From: Raphanus sativus | Lineage: Eukaryota > Streptophyta > Magnoliopsida > Brassicales > Brassicaceae | Direction of reading: 5' to 3' | Length of the DNA: 64,000 bases | Assembly (NCBI RefSeq): GCF_000801105.2 | Contig: NC_079515.1 | Coordinates: forward strand, 24,823,407-24,887,406 | Notes under the pieces: model-generated | Seen by the model: the letters and a program-made list of their open reading frames with translations, nothing else | What the model was told of the DNA's origin: nothing | Databases searched by the model: none | Program-made: the position numbers and the translations under genes | In this document: positions 45,479 through 60,678 of the stretch, piece by piece | Position numbering within the stretch: the stretch's first letter is position 1 | How the letters are laid out: each line of letters starts with the position of its first letter

Positions 45479-46110
45479 TAACTTTGCATAATAAAATTTA
45501 AAAATTACATATTTTCTAAATATTTCTTTTTGCCAATAATAGGTTAATATAAATTTTTATTTCTTGATTTACGATTGTCAAAATTTTGAAATTAATTTCT
45601 CATACAGCATCATAATACAAAACAAAACCCATTTTTAGAACAAGAGAAAATACTCTTTCAAATTTGCAACTCTATTTATTTGCGGAATTGTAGAACCATT
45701 TTCCAAACTTTATTTTGAACTAATATACTATTCTGGTCAAAGGTTTAAATTCTGAGTATACTATGCAAATTACACAAATTCACACTTCTCATTTGAATAA
45801 ACAAAACTAGTAAATGTTAATTCTACATTAGTATTCAAAATTTAATTATCATAAACATCATTGTTTTCCCTTTTGTTATTATTATGTATGATAGTTAAGA
45901 ATCAGGAGGTTTTCAACTATAGTACTTCTTAATATTTTTGGATAATTTTTTTAAAAATACTGTTGATGTCTATTTAATAAAACAATAGTAAAAGATATAG
46001 GGGGCAAATTTGACCCAAAAAAAAAGATATAGCGGGCAAATTGGTCCACCGTAAAAAAAAAAAAAAGTATTAATGCAATGCCGGTACCAAAATCTCAAAG
46101 ATCATCAAGA
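45479..46110. other. AT-rich spacer
   Basis: No gene. A short word (aaagatatagNgggcaaattt) is repeated near 45991 and 46025. Confidence 0.4.
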
Positions 46111-46139
46111 GACGAGAGAGCAACGTGTCACGCAGAATC

Positions 46140-46321
46140 ATATGTAACTCTACATGCACACATCCCACGTGTCTCCTATTTGCATGTAACTCCAACACTT
46201 TCGCTACCTCAAATTCTTATAGTCATCCCTCGCCTTTTGTATACAACACAAAAGCCATCGGCTCTATTTAAGAGGTTACCCAAAGCCGCCTCATAATAGG
46301 ACCCATCGATATACAGCGATC
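46140..46321 (+). promoter_or_regulatory. Papain-like protease promoter with RY and ABRE/G-box motifs
   Basis: Within 180 bp of the start lie two RY cores (CATGCA at about 46153-46158 and its reverse TGCATG at about 46182-46187), a CACGTG G-box between them at about 46167-46172, and a TATA-like ctatttaag at 46263-46271. RY plus G-box is the set used by ABI3/FUS3 and bZIP factors in seeds. Seed expression is inferred from the motifs. Confidence 0.6.
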
Positions 46322-48047
<1,726 letters not shown>

Positions 48048-49271
48048 GTGGGTCTCGTCTCTCTCCTGAAGGAGTGCCATGCTCTTGCTCTTGGTTGTCT
48101 TTCAGATTTTCAAGTTTTAAAAGTGAAGTTGTGAGTTCTGAATATTGGGAGTCTTGTATCAAACAATGGGGTGAAGTGATCACCAGTAGTTCTTGAAAAC
48201 GTTCCTTTCTAATATTGTAGTCTTGTAGTAAACAATGGGGTGAAGTGATCACCAGTAGTTCTTGAAAACGTTCCTTTCTATATCACAAGCTTTATTTGTA
48301 GCTGGGTGAGATGGAATAAGGTCCTGACGAATATTCAATGGCTTTATGTAATTAAATTCCAGAAAATGGAAAGGTACAAATCAAGCCCAGCCCATATATT
48401 GCTTTAAGAATACAGTTTACATGGGAACTAAAACAAGAATTTGCAATTGAACTGGATAACGTAGGGATAGTCGGTCTCTTGATCTGATCAATATCTTTTC
48501 TTCTTAGATAGAGAGCATGCTAGTATCAAACCTAGATTCCTTTATGTGTATCGTCTTCTCACCTTTAGCCTTTGTACATTGCTTCAGTCTTCATAGTCGT
48601 CTTATCTTTCACCCTAAAGAACTATAGGCCTTTATCCAATATCCATCTCATGCCTAAATCAAAATACTTACTCAATCCCACTTGAGAAGACTTCTCTCTT
48701 TGAAACATTTGAAACCATGTCAATAGTCAAATATTTTAAAGACAGATTTTTTCTCCAATAAGTTTTGGGTGTCGCCACCAGTATGAATTGCTTTCAAACC
48801 TTAATAAGAAACTCAGTTATATATTGAAGAATTGTGTCTTTGAAGTTTGAAACATTTGAGATTTTTCAAGTTGACGAAAAAAAGTTCTTAAAATTTTATT
48901 TGTTCCGTATACCATGACCAACGTTAATGATACCATGACCAATGTCAATGATCAGAAAAAAAAAATGTCAATGATCGGATCACTAGTGGGATTGAAACAT
49001 TGAGTTTAGTTTTTGAAGATGAAAAAAAAGTTTGGTTTTTGACACGTTTTCATCACCCGTTCCATATACCACGACCAAAGAGGACTAAAGAACTTTGTCA
49101 GCACAAGCTCTTGCAGTTGTATTCTCTAGGCAGATACATAATCTGTTTCACATACTTATGTAGTACACTACCTATGGAATTTGGCATGCTAATTATCTAA
49201 CCCGTTTCAGTTAACTAATTTCCCATGTAACATGCTAAAAGCCTAAAACCAACATGTATATAACGCTGCAA
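48048..49271. other. Papain gene 3' flank and spacer
   Basis: Contains the 3' UTR and the 69-bp tandem duplication listed separately, then AT-rich spacer with no gene. Confidence 0.45.
48142..48280. repeat. 69-bp tandem duplication
   Basis: The unit gtcttgta..aaacaatggggtgaag..aacgttcctttcta occurs at 48151-48210 and again at 48220-48280, nearly identical, in the papain gene 3' flank. Confidence 0.88.
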
Positions 49272-49600
49272 ACACAGATTAGATCAGTGTACTTGTCGAT
49301 GTCCAAGGTCCTCTATTTCTATTAATGCATTCACTAAAATTAAAAGATAACTGAACAGTTTGTTAAGAAAAGTATATGATTTACAAATATGGTTAAGAAA
49401 TTGACCAAGTCAGGTTTCCATATTTTGATAATGTTGACACAGATTAGATCAGTGTACATGTTCATGCCCAAGTCCTCTATTTCATTAATGCATTCACTGA
49501 AATCAAAAGATAACTGAACAGTATTTTAAAAAGAAGTATATGATTTACAAATATGGTTAAGAAATTGACCAAGTCAGGTTACCATATTTTGATAATGTTT
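49272..49600. repeat. 165-bp tandem duplication
   Basis: Two direct copies, 49272-49436 and 49437-49600, about 90% alike by eye (acacagattagatcagtgta at the start, tttgataatgtt at the end). No coding frame or transposon ends were found. Confidence 0.88.
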
Positions 49601-52396
49601 ATTGATGTCGTGTCGTGTAATAAGACGTGAGAATGGGTCCCATGATGCCTGTCCGGTGCTGGGCAAGAGTATCCCACTAAAAAGATCCTTAGGTTTAACC
49701 TCTCTTTATGTTCCTTTTTCCTTTACTTTTTTCTTAGTGAAATCTCAGATAAGTAAAGACAAGAAAAGCTTATTGACTAAAAACGTAAAGTGCGAACTGA
49801 AAGCCCACTTTGTTAAAAAACATTCACTTTCGGCGTTCTTTTGATGCGATTAGTAAAACTTACTTGACAAAAGCTAAACTAATTTGTGACATAGAGTGCT
49901 AGTGTCTCTTTTTTTGTGTGTTTTCTTTTTCCTTGTTAGTCTTTAACGTTTGCTTCAGAGCTCAAACCAGATACATATATCTTTAGCATTATCATGTTTG
50001 AACTAGATACATGCAAATGCAACATATTTAACTGTTGTTAATATATAACTTTGAAAACATGTTAAACCGTTTTCATAATCTGAAAACGCCGTTAAATTTA
50101 CTCGGCTTAAAGGTGATTTTACGTTAAAAGTCAGATTCACTCAGCTATGCAACTTTTGTTTGGAGAAGTGAATCATTTATCAAGCAAGTCTTATGAACTA
50201 TGGCAACTAAACTATAAAGGATAAAAACTTAGCAATTTAATAGTACAGATAGCTCATAGCTTCACCTAGGACGTATATAAGAAACATACCTAATTAACTT
50301 ATTCTTCTCTCAAATGCAAAAAGGTAGACCAAAGGGCCAAAACGTTGTGCTTAGAAGAAAAAAACATTTGACCTAAAATTCATTGAACCGAGTTTAACCA
50401 ATTTAATCAAATCAAACCTTTTGTAACTATACTAAACCAATCAAAAACATATTTTACAAGCTTTTAATATTTTTATTGTATTTTTGTAGCTATTAATATT
50501 TTAGTTGACAAGCGGGTAACGAAATCAATATAATAATCAATGGAAAACAGAAAGCATAAACTAAAACATTCAAATTAGGTATAAGATGTTCATAATCAAA
50601 CTAAGCCAAACCATAATAATTTTGGTCTTGACTTTGTTACGTTTCTCTAAAATTTAGCTAACCTTAACTTGAACCAAGACTGCAAACTCAATAGCCGAGA
50701 TTATAGACAAACGATCGAATGATTGTCCCCATGAAAAATGACATCACGCAAAGAAGCAACCAAACTAAAGATGAAATTTGCTACTGAATGTATTTGGACC
50801 GACGCATAACTGATAGGAATGAAAGATTTACAATATTTTTTAAAGTTATATAGTTGTAAACAAATGAAAGTATTGTATCGAGTGTCGGTGGATGCGACCG
50901 AACAGACAATCAAAGACGTGGGGCTACTCACAGATACTATGACGTTCTTGCACCGTCCCTCCCCTCGACGCACGTACACGCGCAAGAAGAGCCTAACGAC
51001 AACATTTGTTTTCTTTTTGGAATTTATAAAACGAAAACAACTCCTAACCAAATTTAAATGAATGTGTGTTTGAATCTCTTCAATGATGTGATCACATAAC
51101 ATAACGAATCTTCTTCATACGTTCTTTTCAGTACAGGCTCCCCACGTCCAAATGAAATTAAATCAGTTTAACCAACGAGTTTTTATTGGTGTTTGCATGT
51201 AGCTTTTACACATTAAAATGAACCGGACAAAATTTAATAGCACAATTATCTCAAATAGCTATTTTTAACTTTTTGTCACAAAATAGTTCCAAAAAAATAA
51301 AATGAGTAAATTATTTTTTTATTTTATTTTAAAATTTTAATTTTAATTATTTAATTTTTTGAAATTTGAAACTCATCTTCAAAATTTACCCATTAACTCT
51401 AAACCCTAAGTTTAAATTGGTTAACACAAAGAGTATAAATATATATTTTATCATTTAATAAAACTTCATTTGATTATTTTTCTCTTTGAATGATATTTTG
51501 TGAAAATAAACTAAAAAGGTTATCCAAAGAAGTTTTTCAAATTTTTAATACTCTTTCTGTTTATAACTAAGTTTCATTTTGACCTTTTTTACATAGATTA
51601 AGGAAATAAATGAAACATAATTAAGTTTTTATTAATTTCATATGTTTAACCAATGATATTTGAGATAAATATAATTATTTATAAGATCAATGTAATCTAC
51701 AATTATTTTTAAGTTGAAAATAATTAAAATTAGCATTGAGATTTTAAAGTGAAACTATTGAACAAAAGAATATTAAATTGACATTTAATATGAAACATAA
51801 TAAATACTAGCAACTCTTATTAATGGTATAAAGTTGTGACCCTTTGTTTACTGTCATTAATAGAGTAGTCTCTCGAGATCCGAGTGTTTTATTGGATGAC
51901 TTTCACATATAAATGATCAAAAGAATTTGATTAGTGTATATACTCCGTACGACACATAAAAAGATTCTTCTCGTTAAATTGCATTCTGTGTGTAATTATT
52001 CTGTCAGTTCATTCCATGGTTTTTACATTTCACTATTCAATCATTTGGAATGAAAGCCAAGAAACAAAGCAAATAAAAATACACAATCTTCTAGATTAAT
52101 TTGGTTGGTTAAAGTGGTTAATAACTTATGTCTTACCTCTAGTTAGTGGAAATGTCAAAGAAGAGAAGAATCATTATAAAACACACAGAGAAAACAAAAT
52201 TACAGGAATCATGTTTTGATTTGCAGCATGAATGAAGGAGCCGTGAAGCCCTTATACAATATGATTAGATGTTTCCCCTTTTCATCTCAAATCTATACAA
52301 CAAATCATAACCTGAGAAGAAAGAAAAAAACATAATACTAAAATCTCTAAATATAATAAACCAAAAAAGAAAAAAGAAGAACAACCTTTTTCTTGT
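49601..52396. other. Long AT-rich spacer
   Basis: 2.8 kb without a supported gene. The region about 51540-51800 (ctctttctgtttataactaa to gacatttaatatgaaacata) looks like a decayed Stowaway-like unit related to the one at 23518. The minus-strand pPLAIII 3' UTR probably covers about 52200-52396. Confidence 0.4.
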
Positions 52397-54005
52397 TCAT
52401 CGTTCTCTTGCGGTCACACCGATATCCCTGTCCCTTGTCTTCTCATCTGCCCTATGAACAGATTGCTTGAACGCTACGGTTGGTGCAATTCTGCTATTTC
52501 TCCTCTGATGCTCAAGAACTAGCTCCCCAGCTAACCAGTCAAGCTTCTCGAAATTGCTCTGTTCATCGATTCTTTTGCCTCCAAACAAAACCGATTCCAC
52601 ATTCTTTTGCTTTAGCATCTCCTCCGCTACTCCAACCAGCATTTTCACATTGCTCCCACTCGGGTCTGTGTCTATGTTTGGCTTACAAGGTCCTAAACTC
52701 GACCCATTCGCCTACAACAACAACAATACCCATCACTTAGTAACCTACATCAATTATGACACCAAACTAACATAAACCATATGGTTTTTATATATTACAT
52801 ACCTGAATCCGAACGTAGTTGCTGCTGCGGCAGTGACCAAAAGCCATGGCCACAGCTTGATCAACCGTGTCGGCAGCACCGTCGTTCGAAATAAGAGCGG
52901 CGGGGCGAGACCAATGCTTAGCCGTCCACTTGATAATCCGATCATACTCATAGCTAACATCAAGCAACTGACCCATGCCAAGAGACAACACAAGCAGATC
53001 CTCAACCCCACGCACGAACGGAAACTCCTGCTTGTTATGCAGCACGTGCGTGATCGCAGCCGCCGTCGGATTACTCATAGCTAAACCACCACCTATCGCA
53101 ACACACTTAGTCTTCCCATCCACCGATTCTATCTCCACCGGATCGAACACCCCCGGCTCGGCCCAAGTCGCTCTACAGACCTCCCAGAGACGAAAATCGT
53201 ACCCGTCCGTCTCGAGCGCGTCGGCGCGTGAGAACAGAAACGGAGCAGAGCTTTTGAGGTCGTAGCAAGGTATGAGCAACGGTTTGAGCGTGTCCTTCAG
53301 AGTCAGCTCAGAGAAAGACTCTTTCATCACTCTCTTCAACTTCGCCGTACCCGACGACGACGACCCGGTTCTCATGACCCGTTTCATTAACGAAGAAGAA
53401 GAACCCGACCCGTAAAGACCCTTCGCGTTTTTCGTGAGGAACTGCCACGTGTCCTCCGCCTTGAAGATCGGACGGTCACCGTCCCTCGACCCGAACAACA
53501 TCGCCGTGAAAATCCCGCCGACGCCGGAGCCGGCGGCGACGTCGAAGAAATCGGCGATGCGGGCGTTCGGGTCGCCCGACTTGGATTTGAGAGCGTGTTC
53601 GAGATAAGCCAAGGCCTTCCCGGGTATAATCCCTCTCATGCCTCCTCCGTCGATGCTCAAGATGCAAACTTTACCTCTCTGGTTCTTGACCGAACCGAGA
53701 ACAGAGTCAACAACAACAACCGGAGGATTCACCGGTTCGGGTTCGGGTTTCGGGTCCTGGTTGTCGTACCCGAAGAGAAACTTGCTCTCGAGGATGGAGA
53801 AAATCTCGTAGCTGAGTTTGTCGGTATCCACGCTCGGCTCCTGCATATCCGCCAAGAGGCTGTTGTTGTTAATGTTATCATCATCGGCCGAAGCCTCCGT
53901 AGCCGCCGCCGCCGCAGCGTCTCCGCCTCTCTGTTTGATTAAGTGTTTGACGGAAGCCGTCGTGGTTCTTCCTCCGCTTGGTTTATTATTGCGTACTCTT
54001 TGCAT
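52397..54005 (-). CDS. Patatin-related phospholipase A, group III (At3g54950-like)
   Basis: Patatin-like acyl hydrolase of the plant pPLAIII group, cytosolic or membrane-associated, linked in Arabidopsis to lipid turnover and organ growth. Two exons: 54005-52803 (401 codons) and 52711-52397, for 505 residues. I start at the ATG at 54005 (MQRVRNNKPSGG); no ATG lies further upstream in frame. The oxyanion loop DGGGMRG is at residues 119-125. The nucleophile elbow reads GSGVG (159-163): the canonical GxSxG serine is glycine, as is typical for pPLAIII. The usual catalytic DGA/DGG region reads IGGGLAMSNP. So a classical Ser-Asp dyad is absent. The C-terminus is basic and has no membrane segment. 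Confidence 0.9.
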
Positions 54006-56204
54006 GATGATTGATGGAGCAGAATCAAATCCAGTATTCGACAAGAAAAACCAATTCTTTTTTTTTGAAACACGAGAGATTCAGACAAAACCAGTCGTCT
54101 TTGGTCAAAAAAAAAACAAAAAAAGAAGGTTTCGCCTTTCTCTTATTTTGCGCGGAATCTTCAAATTTTCAACGGGAGCTCGTCTTTTTGAAGAGAAAAG
54201 TAAAAGATTATATCTGAATCAGCTTTAAAAGGTTGAATCTTTTACTTTTACTGAAGAACAAATGAAACACTGAGAGAGAGAGAGAGAGAGATGAAGAAGA
54301 AGAGGAATAGAACAGGAGTTACAGAGGATGTCTGTCTTTGTATCGCACGCTTTACTTAAACCCACCCCCACCAAACTCAGATTGAAGAGAAAGGAGGAGG
54401 GCAGAGAAAACGCGGATTAATACAAATTGGAGAAACGAGCAATAAATATTTATAATTATTATCTTTTTTTTGTTTTTATTCTATAAACGCAGATAAGTGT
54501 TGCAGTTTTGCCATTAAAGAGACTTGAAGTTGCATTCACTTTTATAGAGATTTTTATTTCTATTTTAAATGATATACAGTTTTTGTTTGGTTAAATGCTG
54601 ATATGTTAGCAAAAATGTTAGAATTAATGCACAAATTTTCATACGGAATATCATTTAGGCAATTTCACATATATTAAAAATGATTAAAATATATTTAATT
54701 TTCTATTAACTACATATGTTAGTATTTGAAATAAATAAAATTATTTATTATACCAATGTATTTTATAATAATATTCAGTTGATAATAATCATAAAATGAA
54801 TTAAAATTTTAAAATGACACATTCTATGTAACAAAGAAAAATGTTAAAATTACTCTCTTTAAGGAATTTAAGAAACATAGTGAGTATTAATATGAAAACC
54901 TCCTGCTTACTCTAATAATACTAAGTTTTGGGCTTAGTGTTAATGTGCTATATTTTTACATATAGACATGCTAATTGCTTTTTTCATATAAGACTTCAAA
55001 AAGTAATAATCAATTGTTTCTAATTTGCTTACCAATGAAATCATATAGACCGAAAAAGAATGTAAAACTTGAGACGTTACTTAGATTTGGAAAAGAAAGG
55101 TGTACTTGCAAGTATCACCTAATCTTTACGATGCCTCTCTGTCTTTCTTGTTTTAACATAAGTGTAACCGCTATGGGTATGATAAAGATCAATGTAGACC
55201 TCCAAATGCAACGCTTAATACGTTAATATTTAAATGTCCTTTTCACCAATTTCTCTTACAGATGAAATGCAATCGAGAGAAATGAAATGCATACAGTGAA
55301 AAACAACTAAAAATATATTTTGACCTTTACGGAAAAGAGATGTATAGTAGTATCTTTTAGTCGAAAAGAATCAATCAGAGACGTGTGTGGAGGGACTCTG
55401 AAAAAATATTTAACATTTTTAATAATCATTATATTATTTAGTATATGATGATAAAATCTGACAAGTCAAGAGTTTTATCGTGTTCTCTAATCTCTTTTCC
55501 AATATTATCTGGAGTCTCTATTATTACTTATTAGCTATGTCACATTTTTTGTTATAATCAAATCGATTAATCCGTTTAATATAAACGTACACCTACACCA
55601 TCAGAGTTCTGGATGGGCATAATGGAATTTAGGTTTAAGCTTTTATCTGATGTGTATCCTTTGTCTGTTATTGAGGGACCATCAAAAGATCCGGATAATT
55701 CAAAATATAAAACCGAAATCTAAAAGCCAACTTGTTTCCGAAGAACAAATATTGGTTTTGTTTTTTCTAAAAATGGCGTGAAAATGTTAGAATGATAATA
55801 GATGTTTTTATACAAGAAAATAATTAAATGTGTAAATAAAATCCGTGACAAAAGAAGAAAGTGTAAATAAAATCAATAAACCATTATTTCAAATTACAAA
55901 CAAATAATTTTTAAAGTAAAAACCATGAGAGAAGGTATTCCTATTGAGAGGACACATCCAAAAAAAAACAATGCAAAGGAAAGCAACTGGCCTTCTCTCT
56001 CGGTCAGTTAGGTTACTGTTTAATTCGAGCCCAACAGCTCAGATTAATCTTTGACTTGAGAAACCAAAATTCATTTAGTTATTCATTTCATAACATACAA
56101 CATAAACACCAACAGTTTTTAAAAGAACAATACATTTTCTATCATGTATAGAAGACTCATCATCTATAGCCGGGGTTACACATTCTTGTTCCTTGCAAGT
56201 ATCA
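54006..56204. other. pPLAIII upstream region and spacer
   Basis: Long 5' leader region with a (GA)n run at about 54272-54290, then AT-rich spacer without a supported gene. About 54550-54870 has Stowaway-like AT-rich sequence without clean ends. The PDIL1-3 3' UTR is probably at about 56090-56204. Confidence 0.4.
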
Positions 56205-59200
56205 TCACAACTCATCTTTGGCTCCATCACTCTCGATCTTCTCATCAGCTTTCTTGGTCGTGATGACCTGTTCAGGTGTCGCTGAAGGTTTCGCAAGTTT
56301 AAACGGGACTGATGCGTGCTTCTTCAGGAACTTGTACAGTTCCACTACTGTACGGTCAACATCCACAGTGATCTGCTTTCAATACAAGCAACAGTTATAA
56401 CAAGTAAAACACTTGCAAGTTGTGAAACAATGTTTGATATAAGCGAAAAATATTTGCTAACCGGATCGAAGCTCTTGTTTCCTCCAGGGAAGAACAGGAT
56501 TGTTGGGAACCCATCAGCCTGAACGTCAAGAGAATGAGTCAAGCAAAAAAAAAAATCGAGTCTCAAATTTGGTTATCACTTGTTAATTAGTTACCTTTGC
56601 TCTAGGATGCTCATTGGTGGTACCATCCATCTTGGCTACAACAAGTGAGTCGATGCCCTTCAGATACTTGCCAAGCTTGTTGTAAGTCGGCTCAAACGAT
56701 TGACAGTAGCCACACCAAGGAGCATATATCTGTGATAGAACTCACGCATTAGGTGGTACTTAATGATAAGATGTGTATACAAGACTCATAATGTTTCAAT
56801 GTGGCTATTACCTCGAGAAGAACATCCTTTGACTCGTCAAGAACAATCTCATCAAAATTGTTTCCCACAATGATCTTAACATCACCGTCATTCTGCTTTG
56901 AATAATTAGAAGCTAGTGAAAATCAGTAATGATGTAGCATGCCATATGTGTGTGTTGAAGATTGGAATGTGGGAAGGCTTACGGTTTCAGGTACTGGATC
57001 TGACTTGTAGAATGGCTTCAGTTTGTCTGCTAAGAAATCTTCCGCAAGTGTCTGTTATAAAAGATAATATTAATCAGCAATAATAAGTCGTTGTTTTAAA
57101 TAATTCACCAAATAATGAAACAAGACGTCGTAAAACCATAAAGTTTCACAAGTAGAGCTGACCTTGATGTTCTTTACGGTCAATTCACCGTCCAGAATGA
57201 ACTTTCTCATATCTTCATTTCCAGTGTATACAAGAACCTTGGGGGCAGTGCCGGTAACACCAAAGAATCCAGAAACTGCTTCTCCGTAATCCTCATTGTC
57301 CATTTGAACGTAAACAAAGACAAACTGCAAATAAACAGAGAGGATTGCCCTTCCACCACATCAATAACTATAATAACCATCCATCCACCTTCTCCTTCTG
57401 GTATATAATAATTCCAAGAGCACCGAAAAGTAAAAATATGTAAAAAAGTACCTTTCCCTTGAAGGACTTTGCGACCTCCCTCAGAGTGGGAAGGTGTTTC
57501 TCTGATTCATTTGCCGTAGCGAAAAGAATGAGCTGTCAAGGTTTTAAGAAATAAAAGTCAATCTCATTAGTTCATAGCAATGAATACGGGGAATATTCAA
57601 AAAGACAGAATGGTCTTTACTTGGTTTTTCACTGAGTTCTCGAAAATCAGTGATGCGCCTTCCCTGGTGAAGTTGATGACCAACGGAACTTTGTTGGCTG
57701 ACACAAACTCTGATATAGCCGCCTTAGTGAAATTTGCATCTGTCAGAAAGTAGGACAGTGAGTGAAAGAGACACATAGAGGAATAGAGGAAACCTAAGCA
57801 GCAAAAGAATAAAGAAGTGATATGTTTAGGGGGCTGGTGGGTCTTTTACCAAAACGGGCGAGTTTCTCCTCCTCCTTTTTCAGCAAAACTAAGGCAGGAC
57901 GCTTGACATCGTTTTTGATTTCAAATAGCTTAGCAATATCAGGGCTTGTAGTTTGGTAGAAACTGAGATCGTCTTCCAATCTGGACGCAGCAGCCAGTTC
58001 TGCACTCTCTGACCCCTGAGCAAGAAAAATGGTAAAAGAAAATGTCAGAATAGGGTACTTTCACACTTATGAGTGATACATCCTAAAACTCCACAGGGAA
58101 ATTTTCTTAGCGATTAACATCTCCATTTCTTTTTCTTTCTCATTGAGGATTTGTTTTATAACTCTGATAAATCCAAGAGGGAGAGCAGATAAACCACACA
58201 CTGAATTCTGAAAGTTACATACCACCAAGGAGTCGAGCAAAGCAAGGACAACTTTAGGTTCAGCAGACAAAACACGCTCAGCCTCCTCTACTGTAGTAAT
58301 GTTGTGGATGCTCGGACTGGCCTTCTTCTTCATCCAAGTCACAATCCCATCCCTGCAAATTTAAGTCTTTTTTATTATTATACTGAACAATCAAAAACTA
58401 ACAGCTGAGAAACCAAATCAGTTAGAACAAATCCAAGATCAAATGTCCTCTATCTATTGCACCAATCTCATAATTGACCTTCTTCCCACATTCATGATCA
58501 ACTCCTCAAATCAAACACATAGAATATCTATTACATCAAAGCTAAACCTGATGATCACATCTCAAACTATTCATCTTATGCTATTAGTTGGCTAGATCTA
58601 ACTCAAATTTTCCTGACATCACTACAAAAACAACAGCATTGACTTACTTAGTCCTTTCTCCTTCATAGGTCTTACGCATCTCTCCGTCCACAAACAAGAA
58701 CACAGTGGGGAACCCCTGAATCTCGTACTTCTGAGCCAAATCCCCTTCCTCCGTCGCATCAATCTTCGCCAGCGCAGCAACTCCCTTCAACTCAGTCGCC
58801 GCCGCGGCGTACTCCGGAGCCAGAGCCTGGCAAGCGCCGCACCACGGAGCGTAGAACTCAACCATCGCGAAGCTACTGTTCCCGACGAACTCGGTGAAGT
58901 TGTCCTTGGTCAGCACCGCCACGTCTTTCTCGTCGACGATCGGAAACTGAGGCTCCTCCTGGTGGTGGTACTCGCCGCCTCCTTCGTGCTCTCCGTGATG
59001 GAACTCACCTCCCTGCTCGAGATCCTCGTAGTTCTCGAAGTCACGGTACTGATCGTGGTGCGCGTGATGTTGTTGTTCCTTGGACTCCTCCGCGGCGAGG
59101 AAAGCCAGCTCCTCGTCGAGATCTGAGCCGTTCGGTGCATTCTCTGCGCGGGAGATGGCGAGAAGAAGGAAAGAGAGGAGGAAAAGGAGAGAGATGCTTG

Positions 59201-59213
59201 TGGACGACGCCAT
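56205..59213 (-). CDS. PDIL1-3: Protein disulfide isomerase-like PDIL1-3
   Basis: ER-lumen thiol oxidoreductase that forms and rearranges disulfides in secretory proteins. Eleven exons: 59213-58648, 58352-58223, 58015-57850, 57739-57621, 57532-57452, 57324-57163, 57051-56983, 56892-56812, 56729-56595, 56518-56462 and 56372-56205, all GT..AG, giving 577 residues. Layout: signal peptide (about 1-23), an acidic His/Glu-rich linker, an a domain with the atypical active site CGAC (125-128), b and b' domains without cysteines, an a' domain with CGYC (464-467), an acidic tail and a C-terminal KDEL retention signal. CGAC in the first site is the known mark of this subgroup and implies an altered redox potential. 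Position matches At3g54960. Confidence 0.95.
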
Positions 59214-59597
59214 TGATGTTACGATCGGATCACGAAATGGATTTGCTTAGCTTAGACCCGAGTGAGAGAGAAGAGAGGGTTTTGGGTTTTTATATTAATC
59301 AAATTTTTAATTTAATGCAAAAATAATCTCTGCCACGTGGGAGATCCGCATTTGTCGCTCGAGAAGAGGCATCAAATGAGTGAGCGCCACGTGGCTAGTG
59401 TTAGTCACCGTTGACTAAGAAGAGGTGGGAAGGTCGTGCCTTCAATGGTCAGACGTGCGTAGTGCAACCAAGGAAGTGTTATTATTTTTCTAAGTGGATT
59501 GACTTTGATACCAAAAGTTTGTTAACTTGCTTGATTATTGATTATATACTTAAAAAAGAGTGTTATTACAATCGTAAGTGATCTCTTATATTACAGC
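59214..59597 (-). promoter_or_regulatory. PDIL1-3 upstream region with two CCACGTGG boxes
   Basis: Upstream of the PDIL1-3 start are two GCCACGTGG palindromes, near 59331-59339 and 59387-59395. ACGT-core boxes of this kind are bound by bZIP factors, and ER-chaperone promoters use related sites in the unfolded-protein response. The sites are seen; stress control is inferred. Confidence 0.5.
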
Positions 59598-60197
59598 TAG
59601 GGGTGGGCACGAAGCGGATATCCAGAGTTTTAAGGATATCCGTGATTCGATCCGTGCCTTGCGAATATTCGATTTTTCGATCCGATTCGATTCGCAACTC
59701 TTCGGATATCCGGAACACCGGATATCCGCGAATATCCGAATTTTTACCGGATATCCGATTCGATCCGTAAAGTAATAAAAATTAAAAAAATAAATAAAAA
59801 TAAAAGAAAAAGAAGAAAATCTAAAATAAAATAATATTATTTCATAAATTTTTTTTAAAAAATTACATACTTTCAAAATTTTAATAACTAAATAATTAAT
59901 TTAGTGAATAAAAATATTATAAAACTTATATAAAGATATAAAAGTATATATATTATATAATTTTATAAACATATATACATATATATGTATATAACGGATC
60001 AGATCGGATATCTGTTTCTAAAAATATTAGTATTTGTGATTTGCTTCGTCTTTGACGGATATTGGATTTTAGTATTTGCTTCGATTCGTTAAGTTACAGA
60101 TATTCGGATTTTTCGGATCGAATCGAAATGAATAACGGATCGAATTGAAACGAATAACGGATCAAATCAAAATTTACCGATATTTTGCCCAGCCCTA
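59598..60197. mobile_element. hAT-type MITE, TGGGCA class
   Basis: 600 bp with inverted ends TAGGGGTGGGCA and, inward from the right, TAGGGCTGGGCA, flanked by a perfect 8-bp duplication ATTACAGC at 59590-59597 and 60198-60205. Subterminal parts are full of tcggatatccg words. The 8-bp TSD points to hAT. It carries no transposase. Confidence 0.85.
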
Positions 60198-60205
60198 ATT
60201 ACAGC

Positions 60206-60678
60206 AGCTATTATCTGATTGATTCAAACTGAATAAGAATATTTATGGCATATTCTTTCAATCATGAACACAAATGGAAATGCAAAATGAACATTGCATC
60301 GGTGTCACAGTGATCATCGGTCTACACCAATCGTTCCGACCGATCAAGTAGGCAAAAAAAAGTGCAACTAGATGAGCCGTATGACTTGGCGCGGAAGGGT
60401 ACAGTAAATGAATTGAGTGAGTGATACATGAAAGGATGTGACCCATCATTGACTTAAATATACAATACAGACCGTTATTCGTTTTACTCTGATTACTAGG
60501 GAAATGAGAAGGAAAAAAAAAACACAAATCTATCAAAACGAAACTTGATCAAGCATCATGTAATCCGAAGAAGAACACGTTTCTAACTCCAGGTTTTGTA
60601 GCTTGATGAGAGACGCATGTTGACATCAGTAGAACATGGACCAGTTATAACACTTCAGCTATATGAATGAAAAAGGCC
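60206..60678. other. Spacer and PLP-enzyme 3' flank
   Basis: No gene. It probably includes the 3' UTR of the minus-strand PLP enzyme. Confidence 0.45.

Noticed and set aside
54005..54044. Longer pPLAIII N-terminus starting at 54044
   Set aside because: The codon at 54044 is TTG; the first ATG is at 54005.
53476..54228. Arg-rich and Ser/Ala-rich frames opposite or beside pPLAIII exon 1
   Set aside because: Shadow frames of a GC-rich coding exon.
59578..59876. Frames over the tcggatatccg repeats
   Set aside because: They translate the subterminal repeats of the hAT-type MITE.
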